Translations under genes and position numbers: made by a program
Shown: positions 12,280 to 22,599 of the stretch, in pieces
How positions within the stretch are numbered: position 1 is the first letter of the stretch
Layout: each line of letters opens with the position of its first letter
Notes under the pieces: generated by a model
Told to the model about the DNA's origin: nothing
Databases searched by the model: none
Seen by the model: only the letters and a program-made list of their open reading frames with translations
NCBI RefSeq assembly: GCF_032362555.1
Contig: NC_083514.1
Coordinates: 10,711,001-10,775,000, forward strand
DNA: 64,000 nt
Source of the DNA: Amyelois transitella
Taxonomy: Eukaryota; Arthropoda; Insecta; Lepidoptera; Pyralidae
Reading direction: 5' to 3'

Positions 12280-12491
12280 TACTAGAGGCCGCCCGCGACT
12301 TCGTCCGCGTGGAATCATTCCCGGGACTCCGGAATATAAAGTAGCCTATATGTTATTCTGGGTCTTCAGCTACCTACATACCAAATTTCATCGTAATGGG
12401 TTCAGTAGTTTTTGTGTGAAAGAGTAACAAACATCCATACTGACTTCCTGACATACTCACAAACTTTCGCATTTAATATTAGTAGGATTAT
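12280..12491 (+). repeat. Family F1 repeat
   Basis: ACTAGAGGCCGCCCGCGACT, TCAGCTACCTACATACCAAA and a 3' end of TTAATATTAGTAGGAT. It directly abuts SINE D on one side and SINE A on the other. Confidence 0.85.
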
Positions 12492-12495
12492 GAAG

Positions 12496-12760
12496 GCCGT
12501 GTTGTTCCCGGCTCTTTTGATTAGGACCACTTCATATCTTTCACATGGATGTCGTAAGCAGCGACTAAGGGAAAGGCTAATAAAACTTGGGATTCCTCTT
12601 TTAGGCGATGGGCTAGCAACCTGACACTATTAACATCTGAATTCCATCTGTTAGCCATACACTGAATGTGGCCTATCGATATTTTCAGGAAATGATTTCC
12701 ATGGGAAATCAACAGAGTGGTCTTATATATTTTTTTGGTGCCGGGAACCACACGGCACTT
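12496..12760. repeat. SINE A plus-strand copy joined to an antisense 5' piece
   Basis: The plus copy runs 12496-12690 (GTTGTTCCCGGC to GTGGCCTATCGA). An antisense 5' segment at 12699-12760 ends in GGTGCCGGGAACCACACGGC. Confidence 0.75.
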
Positions 12761-13163
12761 TTTCTGTCCATTTCGTATTATATCCGTTCTTCATGTAACT
12801 AAATTTAGTAGGAGAATATAATAGCAGCATATTGTTATTACATTAATACTTACTGTATCCTAAATAATAGACCCTTGGTAACGAGCAGGCTACCTTTATA
12901 ACGAATAAATCGCCAGCGATTATGTCATAGTATAAATTTTAGAATACAGAAATATCCATACCGACAACTGATAGACCGTTAAAGGATTAAACTCTAGCCT
13001 CGGCTCATCTCGTAGTACAAAGCCTTATTTACGAGGTACCTGCAAATTTACAATATTTTATGTTAAAGGCATGAACGCAATGGTCGAAGCGGCGCGACGG
13101 GTCGCGCCGCGCCTTTATTGCTTATTTTAAAAATTCTTTAGATCGGAACGGTTATGGTAAATG

Positions 13164-13420
13164 TACATACATATAATCACGTCTATATCCCTTCCGGGAT
13201 AGACAGAGCCGACGGTCTTGAAAAGACTGATAGGCCACGTTCAGCTATTTGGCTTTAAGATAGAATTGATTCAAATAGTGACAGGTTGCTAGACCATCGA
13301 CTAAAAGAAGAATCCCAAGTTTATAAGCCTGCCCCTTAGTCGCCTTTTACGACATCCATGGGAGAGAGATGGAGTGGTCCTATTCTTTTTTCTATTGGTG
13401 CCGGTACCACACGGTTCACA
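13164..13420 (-). repeat. SINE A, near full length
   Basis: Tail ACATACATATAATCACGTCT, AACTTGGGATTCTTC-type middle in antisense, and a 5' end of GTGCCGGTACCACACGG in antisense. Confidence 0.85.
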
Positions 13421-13518
13421 AATGTAATTTCAAATTTAACCGATGTTGCTTGAAATAAATGATGAATGTGGATGAAGACTGCCTGCCTTGTGGTGCCTGC
13501 TCGTGTGATTATATTTAG

Positions 13519-13736
13519 TACTAGAGACCGCCCGCGACTTCGTCCACATGAAAACCCTATCAATCCCGCGGGAACTCCGAAATAAAAAGTAGCCTATATG
13601 TTATTCTGGGTTTTCAGCTACCTACATACCAAATTTCATCGTAATCGGTTCAGTAGTTTTTGCGTGAAAGAGTAACAAACATCCATACTGACATCCTGAC
13701 ATACTCACAAACTTTCACATTTATAATATTAGTAGG
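13519..13736 (+). repeat. Family F1 repeat
   Basis: ACTAGAGACCGCCCGCGACT through TCAGTAGTTTTTGCGTGAAA to TTTATAATATTAGTAGGA. Confidence 0.85.
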
Positions 13737-13931
13737 ACGTTTTTACCTATTGTACCTTTTAACCAATGCTACTTTGCCGAAGCCATTATATCCAGCGACT
13801 AGATGCTAGAAGTCATAATAATTTTGATTAGCCGATTTATTAAAAATCCGTTGTTTTATTACGCATTTCAATTATGCGTACGGTAAAGATGTGGATACTA
13901 TATCTTTACCGTGGTGCAAACCACACATATA

Positions 13932-14130
13932 CGAAGAAAATGCTGCAGTGCAGTTTGTTACCGCTTCTTCTGCACTGACGCCTTGGAAGCGGCAGTAAAC
14001 TTAGTTTCAAGTAATTTATTTGACGTCAACCAATGTTGTAAACCAAAAGATTTGACAAAATTATTAAGGGATATGATAGTATCCTATAATAATGAATAAA
14101 AAATTTATAGTTGAACTTGAAAAATTTGAA
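13932..14130 (+). repeat. Family B retroposon, best sense copy
   Basis: GAAAATGCTGCAGTGCAGTT, TTACCGCTTCTTCTGCACTG and AGTAATTTATTTGACGTCAA, then TATGATAGTATCCTATAATA, AATGAATAAAAAAT and a TTGAA-type simple tail. The copy at 59147-59312 shows this family inserts. Confidence 0.75.
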
Positions 14131-14365
14131 CTAGCTAACTTATTTGATATGTAGGTTGTCTTACAAATTTCCATGCAAATTAAGTAGTTGCATGTGACGT
14201 TAAGATTAAACGTCACTAGTACGGTTGACGAGAGACAATTTAAAACATCATAGAATAACGACAATCTTTATTTTTTCAATTCCATGAATTTGTTGTGCCT
14301 CGTCATGTATTAATGTGTTAAGACCTTTATTTTGCAAAACGACCGACAATAAAACCGGTCAAGTT

Positions 14366-15000
14366 TAAACATATGTATATACATATTAAATCAAGTCTAT
14401 ATCCCTTGCCGAGTGGACAGAGCCAACAGTTTCAAAAAGACGTTCCACGTTCAGCTGTTTGGCTTAATGATAGAATTGAAATTCAAATAGTGACACGTTG
14501 CTAGCCCATCGCCTAAAAAAATCCCATGTTTATAAGCCTATCCCTTAGTCGCCTTTTACGACATCCATGGGAATGAGGCGGAATGGTCCTATTCTTTTTT
14601 TTATTGGTTCTAGGAACCACACGGCAATTTTAAACAGTTATCAATATTCCAGTGTCAAACCTTAAGGATTATTCTGTGACATTTTTCGCTTTCCTCTCAA
14701 TGTCCTGCTACAATGTCCGCTTTTATCCCACAGTATTCCCTTACACTTTAACATATAATCACGTCTATATTATTCCTTGCGGGTTAGACAGATTTAACAT
14801 TCTTGATAAGACTGAAAAGCCTCGTCCACTGTATGATGGAATTGCGATTCAAATAGTGACAGTTGCTAATCAATCATCTACATGAAGAATCCTCAGTTTA
14901 TAAGCCTTTCCCTTAATCGCCTTTTACGACATCCATGGGAAAGATATGGAGTGATCCTATTCTTCAACCTGTCCAATTCTGGAACCACATCAGCAATCTA
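14366..15000 (-). repeat. Two SINE A copies in tandem
   Basis: Copies at about 14366-14630 and 14752-15000, both antisense. The first ends in GGTTCTAGGAACCACACGGC; the second has CATCCATGGGAAAGATATGG. Confidence 0.8.
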
Positions 15001-15349
15001 GGATGACAATAATAATCGCCAAATTTATGACGACTCCAAAATTCAAATTAACTCGGACCTTAAAAATAACAAATGTAATCAATCCGAACATATTTAGCCG
15101 GCTCAAGAATGAATATATTGAAATGAAATGTAAATGGAATGGCCTGGAATGACAATGAAATGCCTAATTCGATAACAAGAACTTCGGATAAATGCGTTTT
15201 ATTATTATAATCGTAATTTAACCAAACTGTTCGACTAACTGTGTTTATTAATGTCGAACAAGTTCACAATTGACACCCACGGGCTACAACACATCACCCT
15301 TTAAACGGGTGATAATAGATATTGTCCACGATAATATGTGTTGCCCCCT

Positions 15350-15452
15350 ATAAATGGAAGTATGCAGGGATCGTAGCAATTGGAAAGATGTAGTCTCTGC
15401 CTACCCCTCCGGGAAAAAGGCGTGATTTTATGTATGTATGTATTGCCTTCTT
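15350..15452 (+). repeat. LINE C 3'-end fragment
   Basis: GGAAGTATGCAGGGATCGTA, AAAGATGTAGTCTCTGCCTA and CCGGGAAAAAGGCGTGATTT with an ATGTATGTATGT tail. Confidence 0.7.
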
Positions 15453-16081
15453 TGAAGCCATGAAGCGCACATTTCAGGTTATAGCAAATTTCATCTAAAT
15501 CCGTCTAGAAGATTTGGCGTGTAAGAGTAACAAACATACATTCACACATCCGTACAAAAAATATATTAAGATACATAAGAATACATAAGATTTGTCGTTC
15601 AATCAATTAATTAATAAATATAAAGTATTTTTATCATATTTATTTCTTCAGGAGAATTAAACAATGATGGATATTATTCCCATAAAAAAACTTTAACAAA
15701 AGGAAATCAGGTAATAATATTGCATTTGCAATATTTTGTTTCTCTATACTTATTTTTATTTAATTTTTACCCTACCGCAGATATATAGTAACATAAAAAA
15801 AATATTAAAAAAAACTTAAGTAAGTACCTGTCATATTATGGTAGCTACACTCTTTCTCAGGCCAGAAACGGGTGACAATAAACGATAGTATGTAAATCTT
15901 GATTTGAGAAAACTCAATTTGAATTGCGATCCTATTAGAAACTGGTGTGAACGAAGGTTTACCTCGTAAAGCTCCACTCGATAGGTGCTTAAAGCTGCTT
16001 ACAGAGCTTTTTTATGGAAAACACAGGCAAATCAGTTTCGGCTTAGTGGTCGTGTATTTTAATTCTATATCATGTTAGATA

Positions 16082-16310
16082 CGTCACGTCTTTATCCCTT
16101 ACGCGGTAGACAGAGCCATCAGCCTCACAAAAACTGAAAGGCCACTTGCAGCTGTATAGAATTGAGACTCAAATACAAGTTGCTAGCCCAACGTCAAAAG
16201 AAGAATCCCAAGGTTTAATAGCCCATCCTTTAGTTGCCTTTCACGACATCCATGGGAAAGAGATGGAGTGGTCCTATTCTAAAGTGACGGAAACCGCACG
16301 ACACATCATC
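16082..16310 (-). repeat. SINE A copy
   Basis: ACGTCTTTATCCCTTACGCG, AAAGGCCACTTGCAGCTG and CGACATCCATGGGAAAGAGA. Confidence 0.8.
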
Positions 16311-16363
16311 ATATCAACTTTTCCCTAATCTCGGTTGCAACAGTCTTAGCTTATATTTTTAAT

Positions 16364-16612
16364 AGCTGTGCCCGCGACTGCGTCCGCGTGGAATAGTTAT
16401 TTTGGGCATCATTGAAGCCCTCAAGAATGAATAATTTTCCCCGATTTTTTTCACATTATCCATTATATTTCTTCGCTCCTAACAGTTGCAGCGTGATGTT
16501 ATTTAGATAACAGCCTTCCTCGATAAATGGTTTATTCAACACAAAAATAATTTTCATTTCGAACCCTGAGTTCCTGAGAGTATCGCGTTCAAACAAACAA
16601 ACAAACAATATA
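16364..16612 (+). repeat. Family F2 repeat
   Basis: AGCTGTGCCCGCGACTGCGT, GGCATCATTGAAGCCCTCAA and CTTCCTCGATAAATGGTTTA, then CGCGTTCAAACAAACAAAC. The 3' TATTAGTA end is lost. Confidence 0.8.
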
Positions 16613-17212
16613 TTATATACCTATCATTCTATTTCTCCTCAAAGAAACTTGCGACACACGTGATATCAAACAATAAATAGTTAATAACAATCAAATATTC
16701 AAAGGCGTGCCTTTTTAGATTATCCGCTATTGTACTCTCTATAAAAAATTTAATCTACGATAGCAAACATACATGCGAAACTTATCTTTAAAATTTACAA
16801 CACAAGGTTGATTATCAATTGTAAATTTTAACAGGTAACACACAAAATTGTTACCATATCAGTATATTTTATCCAGTTGATGTAAAAATTGATTTTTGTC
16901 ACCGATTGGCGATTAGTTTATACACGCGTGGGCGGGACCAAAGCGAGGTCAAATGTATCGATAAATAATTTAGAATGGTCATAAACTTTGTATAGAAATT
17001 GAATGACGCGGTGTCTTATGCGTCTGAAAGCATCGGCTAAAAGGTAGTAAATTTGGTATGGTACCGTCGATAACTGTTGTGGGAGGTCACGGGAGGTCAA
17101 TATAACAAAAAAAAAGTGAAAATGTCCAGTGTGTTCGTTGAAGTCTTTGCTGTGAATGAGATGCCACACCCAGCCCGGCCGTTTTGTGTCAGTTTTGTGT
17201 CATCAAATAAGT

Positions 17213-17475
17213 TCCGTGTGGTTCCCGGCACCAATAGAAAAAATAATAGGACCACTCCATCGCTTTCCCATCAATATCGTAAAAGGCGACTAAGGGATAG
17301 GCTTATAAACTTGGAATTCTTCTTTTAGGCGATGGGCTAGCAACCTGTCACTATTTCAATCTCAATTCTATCATTAAGCCAAACAGCTGAACGTGGCCTA
17401 TCAGTTTTTTCAAGGTTGCTGGCTCTGTCTACCCCGCAAGGGATAAAGACGTGATTATATGTATGTATGTGAATA
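17213..17475 (+). mobile_element. SINE A, most complete copy (reference)
   Basis: About 260 bp from a 5' GTGGTTCCCGGCACCAATAG (a possible 5' stem pairs GTGCCG with CGGCAC in intact copies) through AGGACCACTCCATCGCTTTC, ATGGGCTAGCAACCTGTCAC and AACAGCTGAACGTGGCCTAT, to GCTCTGTCTACCCCGCAAGG, ACGTGATTATATG and an ATGT tail. No clean tRNA-type A and B boxes are visible. More than forty full or partial copies lie in the window. Confidence 0.85.
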
Positions 17476-17489
17476 CATAAATACTAATA

Positions 17490-17700
17490 TAAGAGAGAGA
17501 TCAAGAGTACCCGAAATCGCCGAGCTTGTATGAAGAAAGTCATGAATGTGGATGAAGCGAAGGAAGTATGCAGAGATCGTGGCAAGTGGAAAGAGGAATC
17601 CCAAGTATATTAGCCGCCTTTTATGACATCCATGGGAACTAGATGGTGTGGTCCTATTCTTTTTTATTGGTGCCGAGAACCATACGGCACTAAGTTTAAG
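17490..17700. repeat. LINE C fragment fused to antisense SINE A 5' part
   Basis: Plus-strand LINE C (GCCGAGCTTGTATGAAGAAA, TGGATGAAGCGAAGGAAGTA) stops at about 17595 in AAGTGGAAAGAG and continues directly as antisense SINE A (GAATCCCAAGTATATTAGCC to GGTGCCGAGAACCATACGG). Confidence 0.75.
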
Positions 17701-17787
17701 TACTCTTAATTGTATCATATAAATAAATGATATAGATATTAACAAAAAAAGACAAATGGTGACGCCTTATCGCACTGCAATATCATC

Positions 17788-17850
17788 AGTTAGCCTCGAA
17801 GTAAGTTCGAAACTTGTGTTGTGTTTCGGCTTCGAATCCCGGCTTCGATG
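17788..17850 (-). repeat. SINE D 3' scrap
   Basis: TCAGTTAGCCTCGAAGTAAG and TTCGAAACTTGTGTTG match the antisense tail region of SINE D. Confidence 0.55.
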
Positions 17851-17879
17851 TATATCTCTATATATATGTATATATTATA

Positions 17880-19220
17880 AAACATAGTATCGTTGGTCTA
17901 CAACCGTTTAAATAACGTTCTTAAAACCAAAGCCCCTTACATATTAAAACTTAAAAGACAATAACAAAAACTGCCCGCAACCTCATTTGCGGCCGAGTCA
18001 TTAGCACCTGATAGATTTACAGGCCCTATAATGCTTTCTGAAACTCACTATTATATCCCACGATACGCGAACCCTTAAAAAATCCCTACACCGCTCTTAT
18101 TTGGATAACAATACGTTCTACAATTAAGTTTTCGATCAGCAAAAATAAACGTGCGCGGGAGTGCCACCCAGGGCGCCCATAGGCACTATAAATGCGTACA
18201 ATTTATAACCTCCTTAGTTTGAAGTTGAAAAGTTGGTTGTGGCGCGAACTTAAATAGGATGAATGGAAAGCTCAGTGTTACATGAAAAAGCATTCAACTT
18301 GTGGAATTTAATTTAACTTGATTCAGTTATAAATTTGTTTTGTTTGTATTGGAGTCCCACGCTGTCTCTTAGGTAACACTTAGGTACGTAGTAGGTACAC
18401 TATTACGATTATATCTATCCGTCAATACTTGTAAAATGATAAAGATTTTTATTTAAGTCTTTAACTTAAAGAACTACAACATTTTGCTCAATAGTGTTGT
18501 CTTAGTACGGGAATAATTTTTGGATTATAAGAAAAAAAATTGTATAGGTAATAAGGAGAACCTCCACTTAAGTCCGATAAGAGTTAGCTGTTTTTAAGAA
18601 GAAAGAAAATATGCTCACAAAATTAAGGATTTGTCGCGATTGTGGTTTGTGCTTTAGAGATGTCACCACAGCTGAAAATTGGCACATAAATAAAACAAGG
18701 AGTATTATTTAAATTATTTTTAAAAATGTTCACCAAACGGGCTAAATTCCTACCCATATAAACTCAGTAATATTATAAAGTATTTGTAAGTTTTTATGTA
18801 AAGGGTAACCTTCGAAAGTTATAAATTGATATCGTAAATTTCAAAGGATAAAAATCCAGATAGACATAGACTATATTTTCCCGTTAATAAAATAATTAAG
18901 GAGTTTTTAACAGTAACTGCGTCAAGCAGAGTCGCTGCCAAAAGCTAACTATCTAACTATTATCACACTGCACTTTACGACCTCTCCGATATTAGCATAG
19001 TGACTATCTTACTCTATAAACCTTCACACGGCCATCAATCTTGCCGATCCGGGCCGGACCGGCGACCATCCGGCAATGAACACCTGATTTACGGCCCGTT
19101 TACGAACAGACAACGTAATGGCCACTAAATACGATGTATATTTTAACAATGTTGCATTAAGTTTGAGCGGAACAAAAGTTCTTTTACTGCAAATTGGCGC
19201 ATGGTATGAACGCGCAAATG
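17880..19220. other. Gene-free stretch, low in recognised repeats
   Basis: No gene is supported. A GC-rich patch at about 19035-19110 (GCCGATCCGGGCCGGACCGG) stands out. Long stretches here lack SINE A, which is unusual in this window. Confidence 0.3.
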
Positions 19221-19221
19221 G

Positions 19222-19440
19222 CGGCCTCTGTGGCGCAGCAGTTATGCGCTTGTCTGTGACACCGGGGGTCCCGGGTTCGAATCCCCAAGTTTAGTAGCCT
19301 TTCCCTCAGTCGGCTTTAACGCCTGTCACTGTTTGAATCTTAATTTCATAACTAGGCCATACAGCTGAACCTTTCAGTCTATTCGTCACCATCAGCTCTG
19401 TCTACCCTGTTAAGGGACAACTATTTAATGTATTTAGTAT
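19222..19440 (+). repeat. Chimeric repeat: SINE D head, antisense and sense SINE A
   Basis: A perfect tRNA-like head (GGCCTCTGTGGCGCAGCAGT, then box B GGGTTCGAATCCC) ends at 19288, followed at once by antisense SINE A (AAGTTTAGTAGCCTTTCCCT) and then a sense SINE A 3' half (CCTGTCACTGTTTGAATCTT). Confidence 0.7.
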
Positions 19441-19761
19441 GGATGTATGTTGAAAATAAATGGATTTAATTTCATAATTCAATGAACCCTCATTTTTCCA
19501 TACAAACATGTAGGTACTATGAGAATTTTTTCCGATACAATCGCCCCTTCTAATTAATGTCCATACGCGAGCAATCCTCCACACAGGACCACGATTATTT
19601 CTGCATAAAATATGCTAATCATTATGCTTTATGCACCGTTTAATGCGTGCGCGCATGATGAAAATGCTAAATTATGAGGATGCTGGATGTTCCTGTAATT
19701 GAATTAGTCCGATAGCCATTTATGTAGTTTTTTTTTACAATTAATAATATTTTAATACGAG

Positions 19762-20032
19762 GGGTTCCCGCCACTTTAGAATAGGACCGCTTTATCTCTT
19801 TACCATGGATGTCGTAAAAGGCGAGTTAGGAATAGGCTTATAAACTTGGGATTATTTTTGTGGGCGACGGGCTAGCATAACTTGTCACTATTTGAGCCCA
19901 TCGCCTAAAAGAAGAATCCCAAGTTTATAAACCTATCCCTTAGTCGCCTTTTAGGAAACCCATGTAAAAGAGATGGAGTGGTCCTATCCTTTTTTCTTTT
20001 GATGCCGGAAACCACAGCGCACAACAACATTA
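19762..20032. repeat. Inverted pair of SINE A 5' halves
   Basis: A sense 5' half (19762-19896) meets an antisense 5' half (19897-20032) at their middles without a spacer, so the 270 bp can fold back on itself. Confidence 0.75.
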
Positions 20033-20103
20033 TTTTTATTACAAAAAATTAGAGGCTAGTTTAGCGTTGGTACGTTAACTACGTCAATACGTTAATTAGC
20101 GTA

Positions 20104-20540
20104 TACATACATACATATAATCACGTCTATTTCCCTTGCGGGGTAGACAGAGCCAACAGTCTTAAAAGACTGAAAGGCGACGTTCAGCTGTTTGTAGTAG
20201 CCTAACCTAACCCAAAAAGCTGAACGTGGCTTTTCACCCTTTGCTGGCGTTTGCTGTGACGCTGTTCGCGTGATGTCAAAGCGAGCAGTTTTTAATAAAT
20301 GTATATTACGAAAACGATTTTTATAAATGAATATATTCATGAATTACTGATAAAAATTTAAATTCATGTTCAAATATAGTTTGGGAAAACAAAAACTACA
20401 ACACATAGCTGTGAAAAAGTTAACTAAGCCATTTATTTATTAGAATAATCTGATAAATACAACGTCTGTTCCAGAAATATTTGACACTGTCAGCTCCTGT
20501 CTTCCCCGTAAGGAATATAGGCGTGATTATATCTACATAT
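20104..20540. repeat. SINE A fragments
   Basis: An antisense 3' half at 20104-20200 with a sense scrap at about 20215-20240, and another sense tail at about 20470-20540 (CTGTCTTCCCCGTAAGGAAT). Confidence 0.65.
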
Positions 20541-20824
20541 ATGTATTTTAGAGACAAACTTTACAATTTCGTCATGTATCAAAGACAACATAATTTATAG
20601 TACCCAAGTATCATATTAGCACCTTCGCAGATTTCTAATCCCAAAGCTGTTTACGCTAATGTGCCGAACAAACACGACCTTTAGCTTGTCAAAACATGAC
20701 ATTTGGTGAGGTTTTCATAACGTCACTATAGTTTACGACATGCGAGTTCAAGTATCGTAAATTGTAGTGTAAAACTTTCATGTTGTTTTTGTTATATAGG
20801 GTGTAAAGTTTTTTCGGTATAAAT

Positions 20825-21066
20825 AAATACATATATACGGGACAAATGACACTAATTGAGTTAGCTTCGAAGTAAGTTCGAGACTTGTGTTACGAGATAC
20901 TAACTCAACGATACTATATTTTATAATAAATACTTATATAGATAAACATCCAAGACCCAGGCCAATCAGAAAAAGTTCTTTTCTCATCATGCCCTGGCCG
21001 GGATTTGAACCCGGGACCTCCAATGTCACAAACAAGCGTACTACCGCTGCGCCACAGAGGCCGTCA
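20825..21066 (-). repeat. SINE D, near full length
   Basis: ATACGGGACAAATGACACTA through GATAAACATCCAAGACCCAG and GGGATTTGAACCCGGGACCT to CGCTGCGCCACAGAGGCCG. Antisense orientation with both box sequences visible. Confidence 0.85.
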
Positions 21067-21074
21067 CAGAGGCG

Positions 21075-21328
21075 GTATACATACATACATATAGTCGGAT
21101 CTATATCCCTTGCCGGGTAGACAGAGCCAACAGTCTTGAAAAGACCCGAATGAACACGTTCAGCTGTATGGCTTTATATGGAATTGAGATTCAAATAGTG
21201 ACAGGTCGCTAAACCATCACCTACAAGAAGTCCAAGTTTCTTAGCCTATCCCTTAGTCGCCTTTCACGACATGTATGGGAAAGTGATGGAGTGGCCCTAT
21301 TCTTTAGTGTCGGGAACCACACGGCACA
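21075..21328 (-). repeat. SINE A, near full length
   Basis: An ATACATACATACATATAGTC tail, CGTTCAGCTGTATGGCTTTA and a 5' end of GTGTCGGGAACCACACGGCA in antisense. It abuts SINE D. Confidence 0.85.
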
Positions 21329-21554
21329 ATTTCTGTCCTTCGATTATTCTAACGTAAAAGACTCTGATTTATGATAATATATTAGGCAACTTGTTAAGAC
21401 ATAAAAGTTTTGTATCATAATATCGGGTGCTATAATAGGAGAGGTCCCTTTTATATTTTTTATGGCATAAAATCAAAATTCATAACTACTGCATTAAATA
21501 ATTTTCACATTACAATTTTAATACACAATCAAGTAGGATCCTTTTTTTCGCATA

Positions 21555-21712
21555 ACTTTTTTAGGCTTTATATTCTTGGGATTCATATTTTAGGCGATTG
21601 GCTAGCAACCTGTCACTATTTGAATATCAATACCATCATTAAGCCGAACGTTAAACGTGCACTTTCAACCTCGTCTAGAATGTTGACTCTGTCTACCCCG
21701 TAAGGGATAATG
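21555..21712 (+). repeat. SINE A partial copy
   Basis: TTTTAGGCGATTGGCTAGCA, TGTCACTATTTGAATATCAA and GTTGACTCTGTCTACCCCGT. Confidence 0.7.
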
Positions 21713-22041
21713 CGCTGTGAGGTAGTGCGTGAATTCTTTGAAATTTTGTTCAACTTTACTGTTACTTTACTGTACTTAATTCATTTAATTTTTATTTTTA
21801 ATAATCACCCTGTATTCCTTTTACAGCTATTCAATACGTTTGCCTCCTAAATTTTGAATTGTGTAAAATACAATGTGTAATAAAATTTAATCGTGTGTTT
21901 AAAATTAACTGATTCGATGGACAAAGTAGAAATCAAATATATATAAATTACGACTAGAAACTCAGCAATATTTTCCGTCACCAAAAATGCTAAACACATT
22001 CATACATACAATAATTTATTTAATTTAACATGGACTGGACT

Positions 22042-22490
22042 TGTGCCGTGTGGTTCCCGGCACCAATACCAAAAAGAATAGGACCACTCCATCTCTTTCC
22101 CATGGATGTCGTAAAAGGCGACTAAGGGATAGGCTTACAAACTTGGGATCCTTTTTTAGGCGATGGGCTAGCAACCTGCCAATATTTGAATCTCGATTAT
22201 ATTGAGCCGAACAGCTAAACGTGGGTCTACTGTTGGCTCTGACTAGGACCAAAGAGGGAAAGAATAGGACCACTCCATCGGACATCTTTCCTATGGTCGT
22301 AAAATACGACTAAGGGATAGGCTCATAAACTTGAGATTCTTCTTTTAGGCGAAAGGCTAGCATTCTGTTACTATTTGAATCTCAATTTTATCATCAAACC
22401 AAAAAGATGAGCGTGGTCAATCTGTCTTTTCAAGGCAGTTGGCCTTGTCTAGCCCGTAAGGGATATAGATGTGACTATACGTATGTATAA
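22042..22490 (+). repeat. Two SINE A copies in direct tandem
   Basis: Copy 1 runs from about 22042 (GTGCCGTGTGGTTCCCGGCA) to about 22250; copy 2 runs from about 22258 (GAATAGGACCACTCCATCG) to 22490 with its ATGT tail. The first copy lacks a tail at the junction. Confidence 0.8.
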
Positions 22491-22496
22491 ACATCT

Positions 22497-22596
22497 AAGG
22501 GCCAGGCCAATCAGAGTTAGTTATTTTATCATAATGCCCTGGCCGGGATTCGAACCCGAGACCTCCAGTGTCACAGACAAGCGCACTAACTTTACG
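22497..22596 (-). repeat. SINE D fragment
   Basis: GGGCCAGGCCAATCAGAGTT, then GCCGGGATTCGAACCCGAGA and GTGTCACAGACAAGCGCAC in antisense. The box A end is missing. Confidence 0.7.
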
Positions 22597-22599
22597 AAT

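Noticed and set aside
13911..14099. Open frame in family B (CYRFFCTDALEAAVNLVSS and on)
   Set aside because: The frame is not kept in the other family B copies, which have stops or shifts at the same place. It is likely a chance opening in non-coding repeat sequence.
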